NCBI GenBank assembly: GCA_964611435.1
Contig: CAZSXT010000003.1
Location: forward strand, 124,001 to 188,000
From: JAYPHU01 sp964611435
GTDB lineage: Bacteria; Pseudomonadota; Alphaproteobacteria; Rhodospirillales; UBA2165
Direction: 5' to 3'
DNA: 64,000 bases
Shown: positions 1 through 9,094 of the stretch, piece after piece
Layout of the letters: each line of letters starts with the position of its first letter
Position numbering within the stretch: position 1 is the first letter of the stretch
The notes under the pieces: model-generated
Database searches by the model: none
What the model saw: only the letters and a program-made list of their open reading frames with translations
What the model was told of the DNA's origin: nothing
Position numbers and translations under genes: made by a program

Positions 1-716
1 TTGGTCATGAATGGTTCGACCCGCCGCCAGCCGGGCGACCGACGGTTATCCAACGGCAGCTCGCAGTTAAAAATATCCGGCACCATATTAGTGCGCCGCA
101 TGGCGAGCCCGCGGATCGGATCCGGCTCGATATCATCAGAGGGTTTGTAGAAATCCTCGTCGTCGGTAAACCGGTCGGTGAACTGATACGGGCAGTTGAA
201 AACCATATCCACATTGCCCAAGAGGTTCATCAGGTTTGGCGCTGTCGTGCCCGCCAGCAACAGCGCCGGGCTGGAGGTTGCGTTAACGATCCGGTGGTAG
301 GCGTTCACCGGGATGGAGAACAGCGAGCCGGTCTGCCACTCGAAAACATGCTTCTTGCCGCCCTCTTCCAGCCACACCTCGGTCGTGCCCCGGCCCTCGA
401 CCACCAGGAATATTTCTTCATAGATATGCCGTTCCACATTCAGCGCGCCGGCAGCGGGGACTTCGACCACATAGCTGCCCCATTTACCCTCTGTGCCGTA
501 AAGCTGGATGAAATGGCCGCGCCCACCCATCCGCTTCCAGTCATGCAAGGGCAGATTTTGAACCTTTTCGATGCCGAGCCCCCTGAACGTGGGAATGCCC
601 TCCGCCTTCATGAACCGGTCATAGGTCAGCTCGGGAAACTTGAATTCGCCATAGCCGGCCCGCTGTTCCCCCGTGGGTTCGTGCCAGTGGACCATTCCGT
701 CGAGTTCATGAGGCAT
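1..716 (-). CDS. Cupin-domain protein, C-terminal end beyond the left edge
   Basis: Translation from the ATG at 716 gives 238 residues with no stop before the window edge, so the protein is incomplete. A cupin barrel is visible: a metal-site-like first motif at about residues 96-112 (RHIYEEIFLVVEGRGTTEV; H97, E100, E101) and a second ending in NAYH (H141). The layout matches the two bicupins at 27,993 and 29,108, so the missing part probably holds a second barrel. AGGAGAG lies about 4 nt before the start. It is the last gene of a tctC-tctA-tctB-cupin operon (21-nt gap after tctB), which suggests it acts on the imported substrate, perhaps as a metal-dependent dioxygenase or isomerase. The substrate cannot be told from sequence. 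Confidence 0.85.
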   Translation of the reverse strand, partial: MPHELDGMVHWHEPTGEQRAGYGEFKFPELTYDRFMKAEGIPTFRGLGIEKVQNLPLHDWKRMGGRGHFIQLYGTEGKWGSYVVEVPAAGALNVERHIYEEIFLVVEGRGTTEVWLEEGGKKHVFEWQTGSLFSIPVNAYHRIVNATSSPALLLAGTTAPNLMNLLGNVDMVFNCPYQFTDRFTDDEDFYKPSDDIEPDPIRGLAMRRTNMVPDIFNCELPLDNRRSPGWRRVEPFMT

Positions 717-737
717 CCTACTCTCCTGTAATCACAT

Positions 738-1259
738 CTATTGGCCGCCGAACAGCAGGCCCGGAAACACTTCATATTGCATCAATTGGCTAAACACGAT
801 CCAGGTAAAGGCCGTGGCGGCCACCGCCGACCAGGCGCCAACCTTGACGCTTTTCCTTCCTTGGAAGACGACAAACGTTAAGACGTAAATCGGGATCGAG
901 ATCAGGAACCCGACAAAATAGACAAGGACCACAAACGCCACCGGCCAGACCATCGCCACCAGGACTTTGCGCATGGGTTGGGCGGCGACCGCTTCGCCGC
1001 TGGCTTCGCCCACGATGGTGCCGGTGAAGAACGTCTTGATCCCATTGCCGAGCGCCGTCCCCGTCGCGGCAACCAAATCGAGCACGCATAAGACGATCAG
1101 GCTCCAGCCCACCAGGACCGGCACTTGCTGTGCTTTTTGATCGTAAGTGTAGGACCACGTCAGAAAGATCACGGCAAAAGCCGACACGATAAGCGGTGGC
1201 AACAAGTTCAAGATCATCTTGTCCGAATGAGGAGAATTCATGCCCGCTGAGTCAGCCAT
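738..1259 (-). CDS. tctB: TTT transporter small membrane subunit TctB
   Basis: 173 residues with four hydrophobic segments, the size and profile of TctB, the small membrane partner of TctA in tripartite tricarboxylate transporters. The segments lie at about residues 15-35, 45-65, 95-120 and 140-165, and a short polar linker holds GEASGEAVAAQP. It starts 3 nt after the tctA stop, so the two are co-transcribed and probably translationally linked. TctB has no well-defined catalytic motif; the call rests on size, topology and position beside tctA and tctC. Confidence 0.85.
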   Translation of the reverse strand: MADSAGMNSPHSDKMILNLLPPLIVSAFAVIFLTWSYTYDQKAQQVPVLVGWSLIVLCVLDLVAATGTALGNGIKTFFTGTIVGEASGEAVAAQPMRKVLVAMVWPVAFVVLVYFVGFLISIPIYVLTFVVFQGRKSVKVGAWSAVAATAFTWIVFSQLMQYEVFPGLLFGGQ

Positions 1260-1262
1260 GGC

Positions 1263-2759
1263 CTACGCCTCCCGTTTCCGGTTTCGCAGCCAGCCCCGTA
1301 TCGAAGGCGACAGAATAATTAACACTGTCGCAATCAACAGAACCGCGGAAATGGGCCGTCCGTAGAAAATGGAATAGCTCCCATCGCCGATCATCATGGA
1401 TTGGTGATAGCTCCGTTCCGCCAGTTCGCCCAAAACCAAGGCAATCACCGCCGTGATGCGGGGATAATCATAGCGGATCATCAAAAACCCAATGATGCCG
1501 AAGATCATGGCGACAGCGACATCGCCCATGCTGTTGTGGAGGGCATAGACCCCGACCAGAGCCACGGCGACCACCGTCGGCGCCAGGATGTGAACATCGA
1601 CCAGGGTGATGAGAGACAGCCAGCGTGCCAAGATCAAGCCGATGATGGAGGCCAGAATCGCCGCCGAGGCGACGGCAACGATCAGGCTGAACACCACGCC
1701 TTCGTGTTCCACCAGCATCATCGGACCGGGCTCCAACCCGTGCAGGATCAGAACGCCCAGGAAAATCGCCATCTCCGCGCTGCCGGGGATGCCGAAAGCC
1801 AGGGTCGGGATCAAAGCGCCGCCGTCCTTGGCATTATTGGCGGATTCCGGCGCGATCACGCCTTGGATGTTGCCGGTGCCGAAACTTTCCGGATTCTTGG
1901 AAGCCTGCACCGTGGACGCATAAGACAGAAACGAGGCCACCGTACCGCCCACGCCCGGAATGGCGCCAATAAACGCGCCGATGGCGGAACCTCGCAGCAA
2001 GATGGGCACATTCCTGAAAACCGAGACAATACCATCGCTGACCCGGGAAATTTTCATGCTTGCGCCGTCGCCCGACACGACCCGACCGCCCTTGAGCGTC
2101 AGGTTGATCATCTCGGCGATGGCGAAGACGCCGGTCAGCGTGGGCACCAGCCGCACCCCGTCCAGCAGATACTCAACGTCTCCCGTAAACCGGTCGCCGC
2201 CATTGACCGCGTCCAGACCCACAAAGGCCAATGCTAAACCGACACCGCCGGCGATCAGCCCCCGCAGGAACTTGCCCCCGGTGGAGAGCGCAATCGCGCC
2301 GAGACCCAGGATGGCGAGGGCGAAGAACTCCGGTGGGCCAAACAGTAGAACTATTTCCTTGGCGATGGGGATCACGGCCATCAGGATCGCCACGCCCAAA
2401 ATACCGCCGAGGGACGACGCCGTCGCCGCCGCGCCGATGGCCATGCCCGCTTTGCCCTGTTGGGCCAAGGGGAAACCGTCAAAACAGGTCGCCGCGTTGG
2501 GCGCAATGCCCGGGGTATTTAACAAAATTGCCGAGATCGACCCGCCGAACGCGACCGAACCCATCACCCCGCCGATAAGGGTGATCGCCTCCGCCGGCTG
2601 CATGCCAAATGTAAGCGGGATCAACAGCGCGATCGCCGTTGTGCCGCCCAATCCAGGTATCGCACCGAACACGAGGCCGATGCCCACACCCAGACATAGG
2701 TAGAGCGAGCCTTTCAGGGTGAACAGAAGTGCCAGGGCTTCTGTGGCGGATTCAAACAT
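1263..2759 (-). CDS. tctA: TTT transporter large permease subunit TctA
   Basis: 498 residues, very hydrophobic, about 12 membrane segments; normal TctA length. The duplicated glycine-rich loops typical of the family are present: GLVFGAIPGLGGTTAIALL near residue 25 and GAFIGAIPGVGGTVASFLS near residue 260. TctA is the channel subunit that takes the ligand from the periplasmic TctC and moves it in by Na+ or proton coupling. It lies between tctC (upstream, across a strong hairpin at 2791-2821) and tctB. The ligand is unknown; known family ligands include citrate, tartrate, terephthalate and other carboxylates. Confidence 0.93.
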   Translation of the reverse strand: MFESATEALALLFTLKGSLYLCLGVGIGLVFGAIPGLGGTTAIALLIPLTFGMQPAEAITLIGGVMGSVAFGGSISAILLNTPGIAPNAATCFDGFPLAQQGKAGMAIGAAATASSLGGILGVAILMAVIPIAKEIVLLFGPPEFFALAILGLGAIALSTGGKFLRGLIAGGVGLALAFVGLDAVNGGDRFTGDVEYLLDGVRLVPTLTGVFAIAEMINLTLKGGRVVSGDGASMKISRVSDGIVSVFRNVPILLRGSAIGAFIGAIPGVGGTVASFLSYASTVQASKNPESFGTGNIQGVIAPESANNAKDGGALIPTLAFGIPGSAEMAIFLGVLILHGLEPGPMMLVEHEGVVFSLIVAVASAAILASIIGLILARWLSLITLVDVHILAPTVVAVALVGVYALHNSMGDVAVAMIFGIIGFLMIRYDYPRITAVIALVLGELAERSYHQSMMIGDGSYSIFYGRPISAVLLIATVLIILSPSIRGWLRNRKREA

Positions 2760-2790
2760 GGGATGGGCTGATACGGTTGGTCATTATATT

Positions 2791-2821
2791 AAAAATCCGG
2801 CGGGAGACTCCCCGCCGGATT
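2791..2821 (-). terminator. Hairpin terminator/attenuator between tctC and tctA
   Basis: A perfect 11-bp stem (AATCCGGCGGG / CCCGCCGGATT) with a 6-nt loop, followed on the minus strand by TTTTTAATAT. It lies in the 83-nt gap after the tctC stop. Its position suggests partial termination, giving more of the periplasmic binding protein than of the membrane subunits, as often seen in binding-protein operons. Confidence 0.75.
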
Positions 2822-2842
2822 ATTTCAGTACAATCAAACGGC

Positions 2843-3802
2843 CTAATTGGATTTTGCCAAGGCCGCCGGATACTTCTTGAAGATCGCCAGCGCCTTATCG
2901 ACCGCGGCTTGTGTATCAGCACCGCTGAGGTGACCGAATGGCCGGCGAGTCTTCTTCGCCCAAGCTTGGGAATCCGTATCCGCAATCGCCTTGCCGACGG
3001 CATCGGACAGAATCTTGGCAATATTGGCCGGTGTGCCCGGCGCAGCCGCCACCATCCGCTCGACGCCCAGGCCGGTCAGTTCGGGATAGCCAGCTTCGGC
3101 GATTGTCGGCACACCCTTGAAGCTGGACTTCTCTTCGAAGGTGACCACGCCATGGATGTCGCCGGATTTCACGAACTTATTAAAGGTCTGTGTCGGCGCA
3201 ATGCCGGCATCGCCGTCACCGCGAACCACGCCGACGATATATTGTTTCGATCCTTTGTAGCCGGTCACAAACTGCACTGGGAAACCGACCACCGTTTTAA
3301 AGATGCTCGCGCCGGTGTAGGCGGTCGAGCCAAACCCGGTGGACAGCACTTTGACGCTCCGCCCCAAGTTCTTGAGATCGGCCACGGTCTTGATGCTGCT
3401 TTTGCCGCTAACGCCGAACAGGTAGGGGCTGGTCGACATGCGCCCGACCCAAACGAATTTGGTCACGTCGAAATTGACCTTCTGGCCGGTGAGCTGCGGG
3501 ATGATCGCGCCCGGCATGTTGATCACCGAAATCGTGTAGCCATCGCCGCCCGCCTTGGCGAGAAGACCATAACCTTTGCGGCCGCCGGCGCCCGGCACGT
3601 TCTTCGGCACCACATTGACCTTATTGGGCAGGTATTTGCCCATGTTCTTGGCCACCTGACGGGACGTGCTATCCATGCCGCCGCCGGGGCTGAAGGGAAT
3701 CAGAAAAGTGATGTCTTTTTCCGGAAACGCGGCTTGGGCGTTTCCAACAAATCCGGCCGCCACAAACGCAGCCGCGGTGCTTAGAATGATCTTCGATTTC
3801 AT
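2843..3802 (-). CDS. tctC: TTT transporter periplasmic substrate-binding protein TctC
   Basis: 319 residues in the Bug/TctC family. The N-terminus MKSKIILSTAAAFVAAGF is a Sec signal peptide ending near residue 24 (AQA), followed by the family opening FPEKDITFLIPFSPGGGMD. I chose the ATG at 3802 because GGAGG stands 9 nt before it; an in-frame ATG at 3808 is only 3-4 nt from that site, and longer in-frame extensions upstream lack signal-peptide logic. Binds a carboxylate ligand in the periplasm and delivers it to TctA/TctB encoded downstream. The near-palindrome at 3871 lies in its promoter region. Confidence 0.93.
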   Translation of the reverse strand: MKSKIILSTAAAFVAAGFVGNAQAAFPEKDITFLIPFSPGGGMDSTSRQVAKNMGKYLPNKVNVVPKNVPGAGGRKGYGLLAKAGGDGYTISVINMPGAIIPQLTGQKVNFDVTKFVWVGRMSTSPYLFGVSGKSSIKTVADLKNLGRSVKVLSTGFGSTAYTGASIFKTVVGFPVQFVTGYKGSKQYIVGVVRGDGDAGIAPTQTFNKFVKSGDIHGVVTFEEKSSFKGVPTIAEAGYPELTGLGVERMVAAAPGTPANIAKILSDAVGKAIADTDSQAWAKKTRRPFGHLSGADTQAAVDKALAIFKKYPAALAKSN

Positions 3803-3870
3803 TGCCATTTTCCTCCGTGTTTGGCGCTGGACGAACCTCTCGTCCGCCGATTGTTCACTATAATTATTAG

Positions 3871-3891
3871 CTAAGAATTCTAAGTAAATTT
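3871..3891. promoter_or_regulatory. Candidate operator, shared near-palindrome (site 1)
   Basis: CTAAGAATTCTAAGTAAATT, about 70 nt upstream of the tctC start. Close versions occur at 10129, 24365 and 27940, and a weaker one at 17132, each in the upstream gap of a catabolic or transport gene. The symmetric core is TAGAAWTCTA (here AAGAATTCTA). The recurrence in promoter gaps is seen in the sequence; the role as a repressor or activator site is inferred. No regulator gene was found in the window. Confidence 0.5.
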
Positions 3892-3911
3892 GCGGGCCCT
3901 CGCAATCCGAA

Positions 3912-4619
3912 TTAACGTCCGGCGCGGCGGCTGAAATATTCCCACGACCGGGTAAAGCCCGACAGGGATTCATTGCCCGCCAGGCGGCAATCGATCTCGC
4001 CGGGCGATAGGTATTCCACCTCGCCTAGACGCATGGCGTCCATCTGAAGTTTGGCGTTCACTTGCATGTAAATGGCGGTCATCACTGCATCTTCGAGGCT
4101 GGTGCCAACCACGGTCGCGCCATGCCCCCGCATCAGAATCGTCCGATTGGAGCCCAAGGCTTCGGCCAGATCATCCCCTTGCTCCACATTGACCACCAGA
4201 AGGTTGGTGTCGCCGAACTTGTCCTTGATGTCCCAGACCGGCACCTCGTGGCCGATCCGTCCTGACGTATGCGCGATCGCTTTCAAGGGCGTCTTGGTTA
4301 CGCTGAAGGGCACCACGGCGTAGGAATGGTGATGCACCACCGACATAACATCGGGCCGCGCCTTGAACATGGACGCATGGATCGGCGTCTCCAGGTATAG
4401 GTTAAACCCCTTGTTATCGATGCAATTGCTGTCCAGATCGAACTCGACGATATCTTCGGGCTCCACCAACTCCGGGCTGCGGGAGCGGGAGATGAGGAAT
4501 CGGTCCGGATTTTCCGGGTGGCGGATACTCACATGGCCGTAGCCGTCCACCACATCTTCGTGCGCCAGGATGCGGTTGGCAGTGACAAGGTTTTCGATTG
4601 CGTCTTTTAGGCTGGACAT
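3912..4619 (-). CDS. Class II aldolase/adducin family protein
   Basis: 235 residues, the usual size for class II aldolases such as fuculose-phosphate aldolase or RuBP-carboxylase-like decarboxylases. Zinc-ligand histidines are visible in VVHHHSYAVVPF (near residues 95-97), and the C-terminal motif MRGHGATVVG (near 164) gives the usual third His. The family cleaves C-C bonds in hydroxy-carbonyl substrates or decarboxylates. It lies 109 nt upstream of tctC, same strand, so it may be read with the transporter or separately. The substrate is unknown; some family members act on aromatic hydroxy-acids, which would fit the neighbourhood. Confidence 0.85.
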   Translation of the reverse strand: MSSLKDAIENLVTANRILAHEDVVDGYGHVSIRHPENPDRFLISRSRSPELVEPEDIVEFDLDSNCIDNKGFNLYLETPIHASMFKARPDVMSVVHHHSYAVVPFSVTKTPLKAIAHTSGRIGHEVPVWDIKDKFGDTNLLVVNVEQGDDLAEALGSNRTILMRGHGATVVGTSLEDAVMTAIYMQVNAKLQMDAMRLGEVEYLSPGEIDCRLAGNESLSGFTRSWEYFSRRAGR

Positions 4620-4724
4620 CTGCCCCCCCCCATGGTGATTTTACAAGCTGTGCCGTTCGGCGTGATTGGGCCCAATGGTACTGCAGAATTTCAGGTTCGG
4701 AAATAACGCACGCGAAGCAAGCTT

Positions 4725-6359
4725 ATGAGTTATGACACGAATATTCTGATCGTCGGCGCGGGTCCCGTCGGCCTGACCCTGGCTTATGATCTGGGCCGGC
4801 GCGGCATCGAATGCACGCTGATCGAACAAAAGGACGAACCGGCCTTCCTGCCGAAGATGGAGCGTTGTAACGCGCGCACCATGGAAATCTACCGGCGCAT
4901 GGGCCTGATGGAAAAAATCCGGGCCGCCGGCCTGCCGTCCGACGTGCCCATGGACGTGTTCATCGTGCTGACCCTTGATCGCCCGCCCCTGGTGCACTTC
5001 CCCCACCCCTCCGTGGATCAGGCTTATGCGGAAGTGGCCGCGTGTGAAGACGGCACCCTGGCCTTGGAGCCCTATCAGTTGATCTCCCAGTACACGCTGG
5101 AACCCTTATTGAAGGCCGAGTGCGAAAAGCTGCCCAGCGTCACCGTGCGTTTCGGCTGCGGCTTTGACGAACTGAAACAAGACGCCGACGGCGTTACCGC
5201 CACGGTCAAAACCACCGCCGGCGAGACGGAGCAGATCACCGCGCGTTACATGGTCGGCTGTGACGGCGGGTCCAGCAACGTGCGCAAGCAATTGGGCATC
5301 AACCTGCGGGGCGTCGGTAATTTCCTGCAACTCTATCAGGCCTTGTTCCACTGCCCTGATCTCTACAAGAACATTCCCATGGGCAACGGGCCGGGCAAGG
5401 GCCGCCACTATCACGTCGCGGACGAACAGGCGACGTTCCTGATCATGCAGGACAGCACCGAACACTACACCCTGCATTCGATCATTGATGCACCGGAACA
5501 GATGCCGGCTATGTTCGAGCGCACCATCGCCATGGATTTGGACTACGAGATGCTGTCCTGCAATCCGTGGCGGCAGAACCTGTTGCTGGCGGATTATTAC
5601 GGCTCGGGCCGGGTGTTCCTGGCCGGCGACGCGGTGCATTTGGTGCCGCCTACCGGCGGGCTGGGCATGAACACGGGCGTCGGCGACGCAAACGACCTCG
5701 CCTGGAAGCTAGCGGCGGTGATCGAGGGCTGGGCCGGACCGAATATCCTGAAATCCTATGAAGTGGAACGCCGCCAGATCGGCGACCGCAATGTGGGCGC
5801 CGCCCGCTACGCCTCCCTGGGCCGCCGCGCCTGGCGCTCCCAGTCTGGCCCCGACATTTTCGACGACACGCCCGAAGGCGAGGCGCGGCGCAGTCACCTG
5901 GCCGCCGTCGCCGATGTGGAGCAACGAAAAACCAACGAAATGATCGGCGCGGAGCTCGGCTATCGCTATTCCGACTCCCCCATCATCTGGAATGAGCCCG
6001 GAGGCCCGGAGCATCTGTACCGGGACTATGTCCCCAACTCCTGGCCCGGCGCCCGGCTGCCACATATGTGGCTGGACGATCGGTCAGCCGTGCAGGACCA
6101 CATCCCCGATGGCTATGTGCTGGTGCGCATGAACGGCAAGACCGACTGCGGCAACGAACTGACCAAGGCCTTCGGCAAGCGGAATGCGCCGTTCTCGATT
6201 GTTGATTTGCAGGGCGACAATGCGCGGCAGCTCTATGGCCATGACTATCTGCTACTGCGTCCCGACATGCACATTGTCTGGCGGGGCAACCGGCCGCACG
6301 AAGATCCGGACCACTTGATCGACGTGGTGACCGGCCATCGGCTGATCTCCGACGATTAA
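4725..6359 (+). CDS. FAD-dependent aromatic-ring monooxygenase
   Basis: 544 residues. The N-terminal Rossmann motif is ILIVGAGPVGLTLAYDLG (residues 7-24), and the second FAD motif GRVFLAGDAVHLVPPTGG is near residue 300, followed by GLGMNTGVGDANDLAWK. This is the class A flavoprotein hydroxylase layout of MhpA, PheA and related phenol/3-hydroxyphenylpropionate hydroxylases, including the C-terminal thioredoxin-like part (a VDLQG stretch and HYLLLRPDMHIVWRG-type end). Likely hydroxylates a phenolic ring with NAD(P)H and O2. Divergent from the aldolase gene; the convergent SDR stop is 4 nt beyond its end. Exact substrate unknown. Confidence 0.9.
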   Translation: MSYDTNILIVGAGPVGLTLAYDLGRRGIECTLIEQKDEPAFLPKMERCNARTMEIYRRMGLMEKIRAAGLPSDVPMDVFIVLTLDRPPLVHFPHPSVDQAYAEVAACEDGTLALEPYQLISQYTLEPLLKAECEKLPSVTVRFGCGFDELKQDADGVTATVKTTAGETEQITARYMVGCDGGSSNVRKQLGINLRGVGNFLQLYQALFHCPDLYKNIPMGNGPGKGRHYHVADEQATFLIMQDSTEHYTLHSIIDAPEQMPAMFERTIAMDLDYEMLSCNPWRQNLLLADYYGSGRVFLAGDAVHLVPPTGGLGMNTGVGDANDLAWKLAAVIEGWAGPNILKSYEVERRQIGDRNVGAARYASLGRRAWRSQSGPDIFDDTPEGEARRSHLAAVADVEQRKTNEMIGAELGYRYSDSPIIWNEPGGPEHLYRDYVPNSWPGARLPHMWLDDRSAVQDHIPDGYVLVRMNGKTDCGNELTKAFGKRNAPFSIVDLQGDNARQLYGHDYLLLRPDMHIVWRGNRPHEDPDHLIDVVTGHRLISDD

Positions 6360-6363
6360 AGTC

Positions 6364-7143
6364 TTAGTGGGTGGATTCACCGCCGTCGATGTTGAGCGTT
6401 TGGCCGGTGATGAAGTCGCTGTCTTCGGACGCCAGGAACATCACCGCCCCCACCAGGTCGTCCGGCATCTGGCCGCGTTTAAACGACCGCTTCTGATACA
6501 TTTTGGTGCGCGCCTCGATATATTCCGGCGTGCTGCCCGCCATCTGGGTTTCGCTTTCGGTAAAGCCCGGCGTCACGGCATTCACATTGATATTGTCGTC
6601 GCCGACCTCTCGGGACAGCGCCCGTGTCAGGCCGATCACGCCGGCCTTTGACGTGGTGTAATGCAGCCGGTTGGGGATGCCGCTCCACACCCGGCTGGAC
6701 GAAATATTGATGATCTTGCCCCTTTGCTGTTCCCGCATCTGCGGATAGACCGCCCGGCAGCAGAGGAACATGCCCCGCAGGTTTACCGCCATCACCCGGT
6801 CCCATTCCTCGACCTCGATCTGGTGCCAAGGCTGGCGGGGCAGCGCGCTCATCAGGGATGCATTGTTCACCAGCACATCGATACTGCCGAATTTCTCTAT
6901 GGCCGCGCGAGCCATAGCCAGCGTGTCGTCCTCGACAGAGATATCCGTGCGGATGGCTAGGGCCGAGCCGCCGCCGTCATTGATCTCCTTGGCGACTTGG
7001 TCCCCTTCCTCTCCGGCGATATCGGCGATCACCACATTGGCCCCAGCTGCAGAAAAGGCCTGGCTGTAAATCTTGCCGATACCCGTACCGCCGCCGGTGA
7101 TGATCACCGTCTTGCCGGTGAAATCCAATCCTTGCTCCGTCAT
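6364..7143 (-). CDS. Short-chain dehydrogenase/reductase (SDR)
   Basis: 259 residues with the classical SDR signatures: cofactor motif TGGGTGIG (near residue 16), NNAS (near 92), catalytic Ser in NISSSR, YTTSKAG (YxxxK, near 161) and a C-terminal GQTLNIDGGEST. Likely a cytoplasmic NAD(P)-dependent alcohol/ketone oxidoreductase. Its start overlaps the stop of the TauD-like gene by 4 nt (ATGA), so it is translationally coupled in the run ornithine-cyclodeaminase-like, cupin, TauD-like, SDR. Confidence 0.93.
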   Translation of the reverse strand: MTEQGLDFTGKTVIITGGGTGIGKIYSQAFSAAGANVVIADIAGEEGDQVAKEINDGGGSALAIRTDISVEDDTLAMARAAIEKFGSIDVLVNNASLMSALPRQPWHQIEVEEWDRVMAVNLRGMFLCCRAVYPQMREQQRGKIINISSSRVWSGIPNRLHYTTSKAGVIGLTRALSREVGDDNINVNAVTPGFTESETQMAGSTPEYIEARTKMYQKRSFKRGQMPDDLVGAVMFLASEDSDFITGQTLNIDGGESTH

Positions 7144-7985
7144 GCTTGTGCCTCATACGCTTGCGGACGCTCTCCGGCCACGGTGGCCCGGCGAAGCGTC
7201 CTGGTTTCCGCCGGATCGAAATCGGTGCGCGCATGCATGGTCGCCAGATTATCCCACAAGACCAGATCACCCGGCCGCCACACGTGCTCGTAAATAAAAT
7301 CGCCGTTCTCTGCGCGCTCGAACAGCTCAAGCAACAACTCATCGCTCTCTGCCCGATCAAGCCCGACAATGTGATCGGTCATCAGCCGGTTGGCGTAGAG
7401 ACAGGGTGCGCCCGTTTCGGGATGCCGTATGACAATGGGATGATCGAACTGCGGCGCATCCGCCGAATGGCCATCCGCCCGAAGGGTTGGGCTGCCGTCA
7501 TAGTCATAGACATTGTGCCCCTTCAGGCCGGCCAGCCGGGCTTTCATTGCCTCCGGCAAAGCCGCGTAGGCTTTGATCGTATCCAGAAACAGCGTGTTCC
7601 CTCCGTTGGACGGAATGGCGATGGCGAACAGCATAGTCATGCGGGAAGGGATTTCGTAGTAACACTGATCGGTGTGGAACATCATCTCTCCGTCCGGCAG
7701 GATGCCGGGCTTGCCGTCCACCGGCCGGTTGGAGACATGCATCACTTCCTGGCTTTCCCCGACCAAATGGGTGGCGGATCGCACCACCTGAATATCGCCG
7801 AAGCGCCGCGCGAAGGCCGTCTGTGTCGGATGATCAATGTCTTGATCCCGGAACAGCAGGACCCGGTGGGCCAGCCAGGCTTGGCGAATTTCCGCAAACA
7901 AGTTGTCAGAAATATCGCCCGCCAGATCGACGCCCAACACCTCGACGCCAATCGCATCGGACAAAGGCCGGGTCTGCAATGTCAT
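7140..7985 (-). CDS. TauD/TfdA-family Fe(II)/2-oxoglutarate dioxygenase
   Basis: 281 residues, typical TauD/TfdA length. The iron facial triad is complete: H104-x-D106 in MFHTDQCYYE and the distal H251 in LATMHARTDF, with the 2-oxoglutarate-binding Arg in the following TRTLRR. The family hydroxylates substrates such as taurine, 2,4-D or alkyl sulfates, often releasing a leaving group. In a window rich in sulfur genes a sulfonate or sulfate-ester role is possible, but the neighbours (cupin, SDR, ring oxygenases) equally fit an aryloxy or carboxylate substrate. Confidence 0.92.
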   Translation of the reverse strand: MTLQTRPLSDAIGVEVLGVDLAGDISDNLFAEIRQAWLAHRVLLFRDQDIDHPTQTAFARRFGDIQVVRSATHLVGESQEVMHVSNRPVDGKPGILPDGEMMFHTDQCYYEIPSRMTMLFAIAIPSNGGNTLFLDTIKAYAALPEAMKARLAGLKGHNVYDYDGSPTLRADGHSADAPQFDHPIVIRHPETGAPCLYANRLMTDHIVGLDRAESDELLLELFERAENGDFIYEHVWRPGDLVLWDNLATMHARTDFDPAETRTLRRATVAGERPQAYEAQA

Positions 7986-7998
7986 GGGATTAAGAGCT

Positions 7999-9081
7999 TT
8001 ATGCGACGTTGGTTTCGAAACCGCTTTCCGCGCCTAGGACCTTCCAGGGTTCCTTCAGGTTTTCCTGCCACAGAAGCGATTCCATATAGATCATCAGCGG
8101 CTGATCTTGCACCGTCAGCTCATAGACCGTGTCGTCATAGGAGGCATGGTTGTGCACCCCCCAGCCCGGCGCAGAGAGCATCAGATCGCCGGCTTTCCAT
8201 TCGTAGCGTTTACCCTCGACCACCGAGAACCCGCTGCCAGCAAAGTAGTAATTGATGGCCGCCGACGTATGCCGATGCGGCCGGTCGACAATGCCGCCGG
8301 GGCGAATGGTGATCGTGGCAAAGAACGCCGGCGTGATGCCGTTATGCCGGCCGGTCGCCGGGTTCCACATCATATATAGCCGGCGGCCGCGATAGTTCTT
8401 GTCCAGCGAGCCCAATCGGTCCAGTTCCGCCTTCAACCCGTCCCAGTCCCAATGCATAGCCTTGGATTCCACCGGCTCCGGATTGATCAGGACTTCATAG
8501 GGCATCAGCATCGCGCCGTCGTCGCCGAGGGGCACAATTCTACCCGCCTCGCCGGTGGCTTTCTTCTCTTCTTTCTTTTCCACGACCTTCAGGGGCGTGT
8601 CCTGCGGATCATCCTCGATCACGTGGATATTGAGTTTCTCCAGCATGGGCGCGTTGGAATAACACAGCCGCGCATGGACCTTGTCAGACTCATTTTTGTG
8701 CCGATAGGTCATCATCGACGGGAAGTTGAACGTATCGTACTGGGTATAATCGAAGCGCTTGCCGCCGATGATTGTCGAACCCGCGCCCTCGATACAGAAA
8801 TTGATCTGGGTGGAATTGTGCCGGATCGGCGTGGTTTCCTCGCCTGGCAACAGCACCTCCAGACCCACTTGCACGCCGGGGTTCAGGCATGGGCCGGGCC
8901 CCAGTTCCTGCCAGCGGGGATGAACGATCAAAGATTGCCGCCTGCCGTTCGCTGGGCGGTCGATGCTCGCCAGCCGTTCGATCTCGGCGTCGATCTCTTC
9001 CTTGGTGATCTTGATCGGCTCCCACAGGTCCAGCTTTTCCGGTGGAGTCCAGCCGCTACGATCCATGAAATAACTACTCAT
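7999..9081 (-). CDS. Bicupin protein, gentisate-dioxygenase-like layout
   Basis: 360 residues with two cupin barrels. The first is at about residues 75-150 (RHNSTQINFCIEGAGSTI, then TQYDTFNFPSMM); the second, better conserved, is near 265-320 (RPHRHTSAAINYYFAGSGF and GWGVHNHASYDD), with His-x-His ligands at both ends. Length and bicupin form resemble gentisate/salicylate 1,2-dioxygenases and related ring-cleaving or decarboxylating enzymes. Lies 13 nt before the TauD-like gene and 13 nt after the ornithine-cyclodeaminase-like gene. An acidic/lysine-rich linker between the barrels (VVEKKEEKKAT) is low-complexity. The true reaction is not identifiable from sequence. Confidence 0.82.
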   Translation of the reverse strand: MSSYFMDRSGWTPPEKLDLWEPIKITKEEIDAEIERLASIDRPANGRRQSLIVHPRWQELGPGPCLNPGVQVGLEVLLPGEETTPIRHNSTQINFCIEGAGSTIIGGKRFDYTQYDTFNFPSMMTYRHKNESDKVHARLCYSNAPMLEKLNIHVIEDDPQDTPLKVVEKKEEKKATGEAGRIVPLGDDGAMLMPYEVLINPEPVESKAMHWDWDGLKAELDRLGSLDKNYRGRRLYMMWNPATGRHNGITPAFFATITIRPGGIVDRPHRHTSAAINYYFAGSGFSVVEGKRYEWKAGDLMLSAPGWGVHNHASYDDTVYELTVQDQPLMIYMESLLWQENLKEPWKVLGAESGFETNVA

Positions 9082-9094
9082 CCCAAACCTCCTA

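Noticed and set aside
2729..3784. Plus-strand 351-codon frame opposite tctC
   Set aside because: Antisense of a TctC with signal peptide and ribosome site; the product has no recognisable family.
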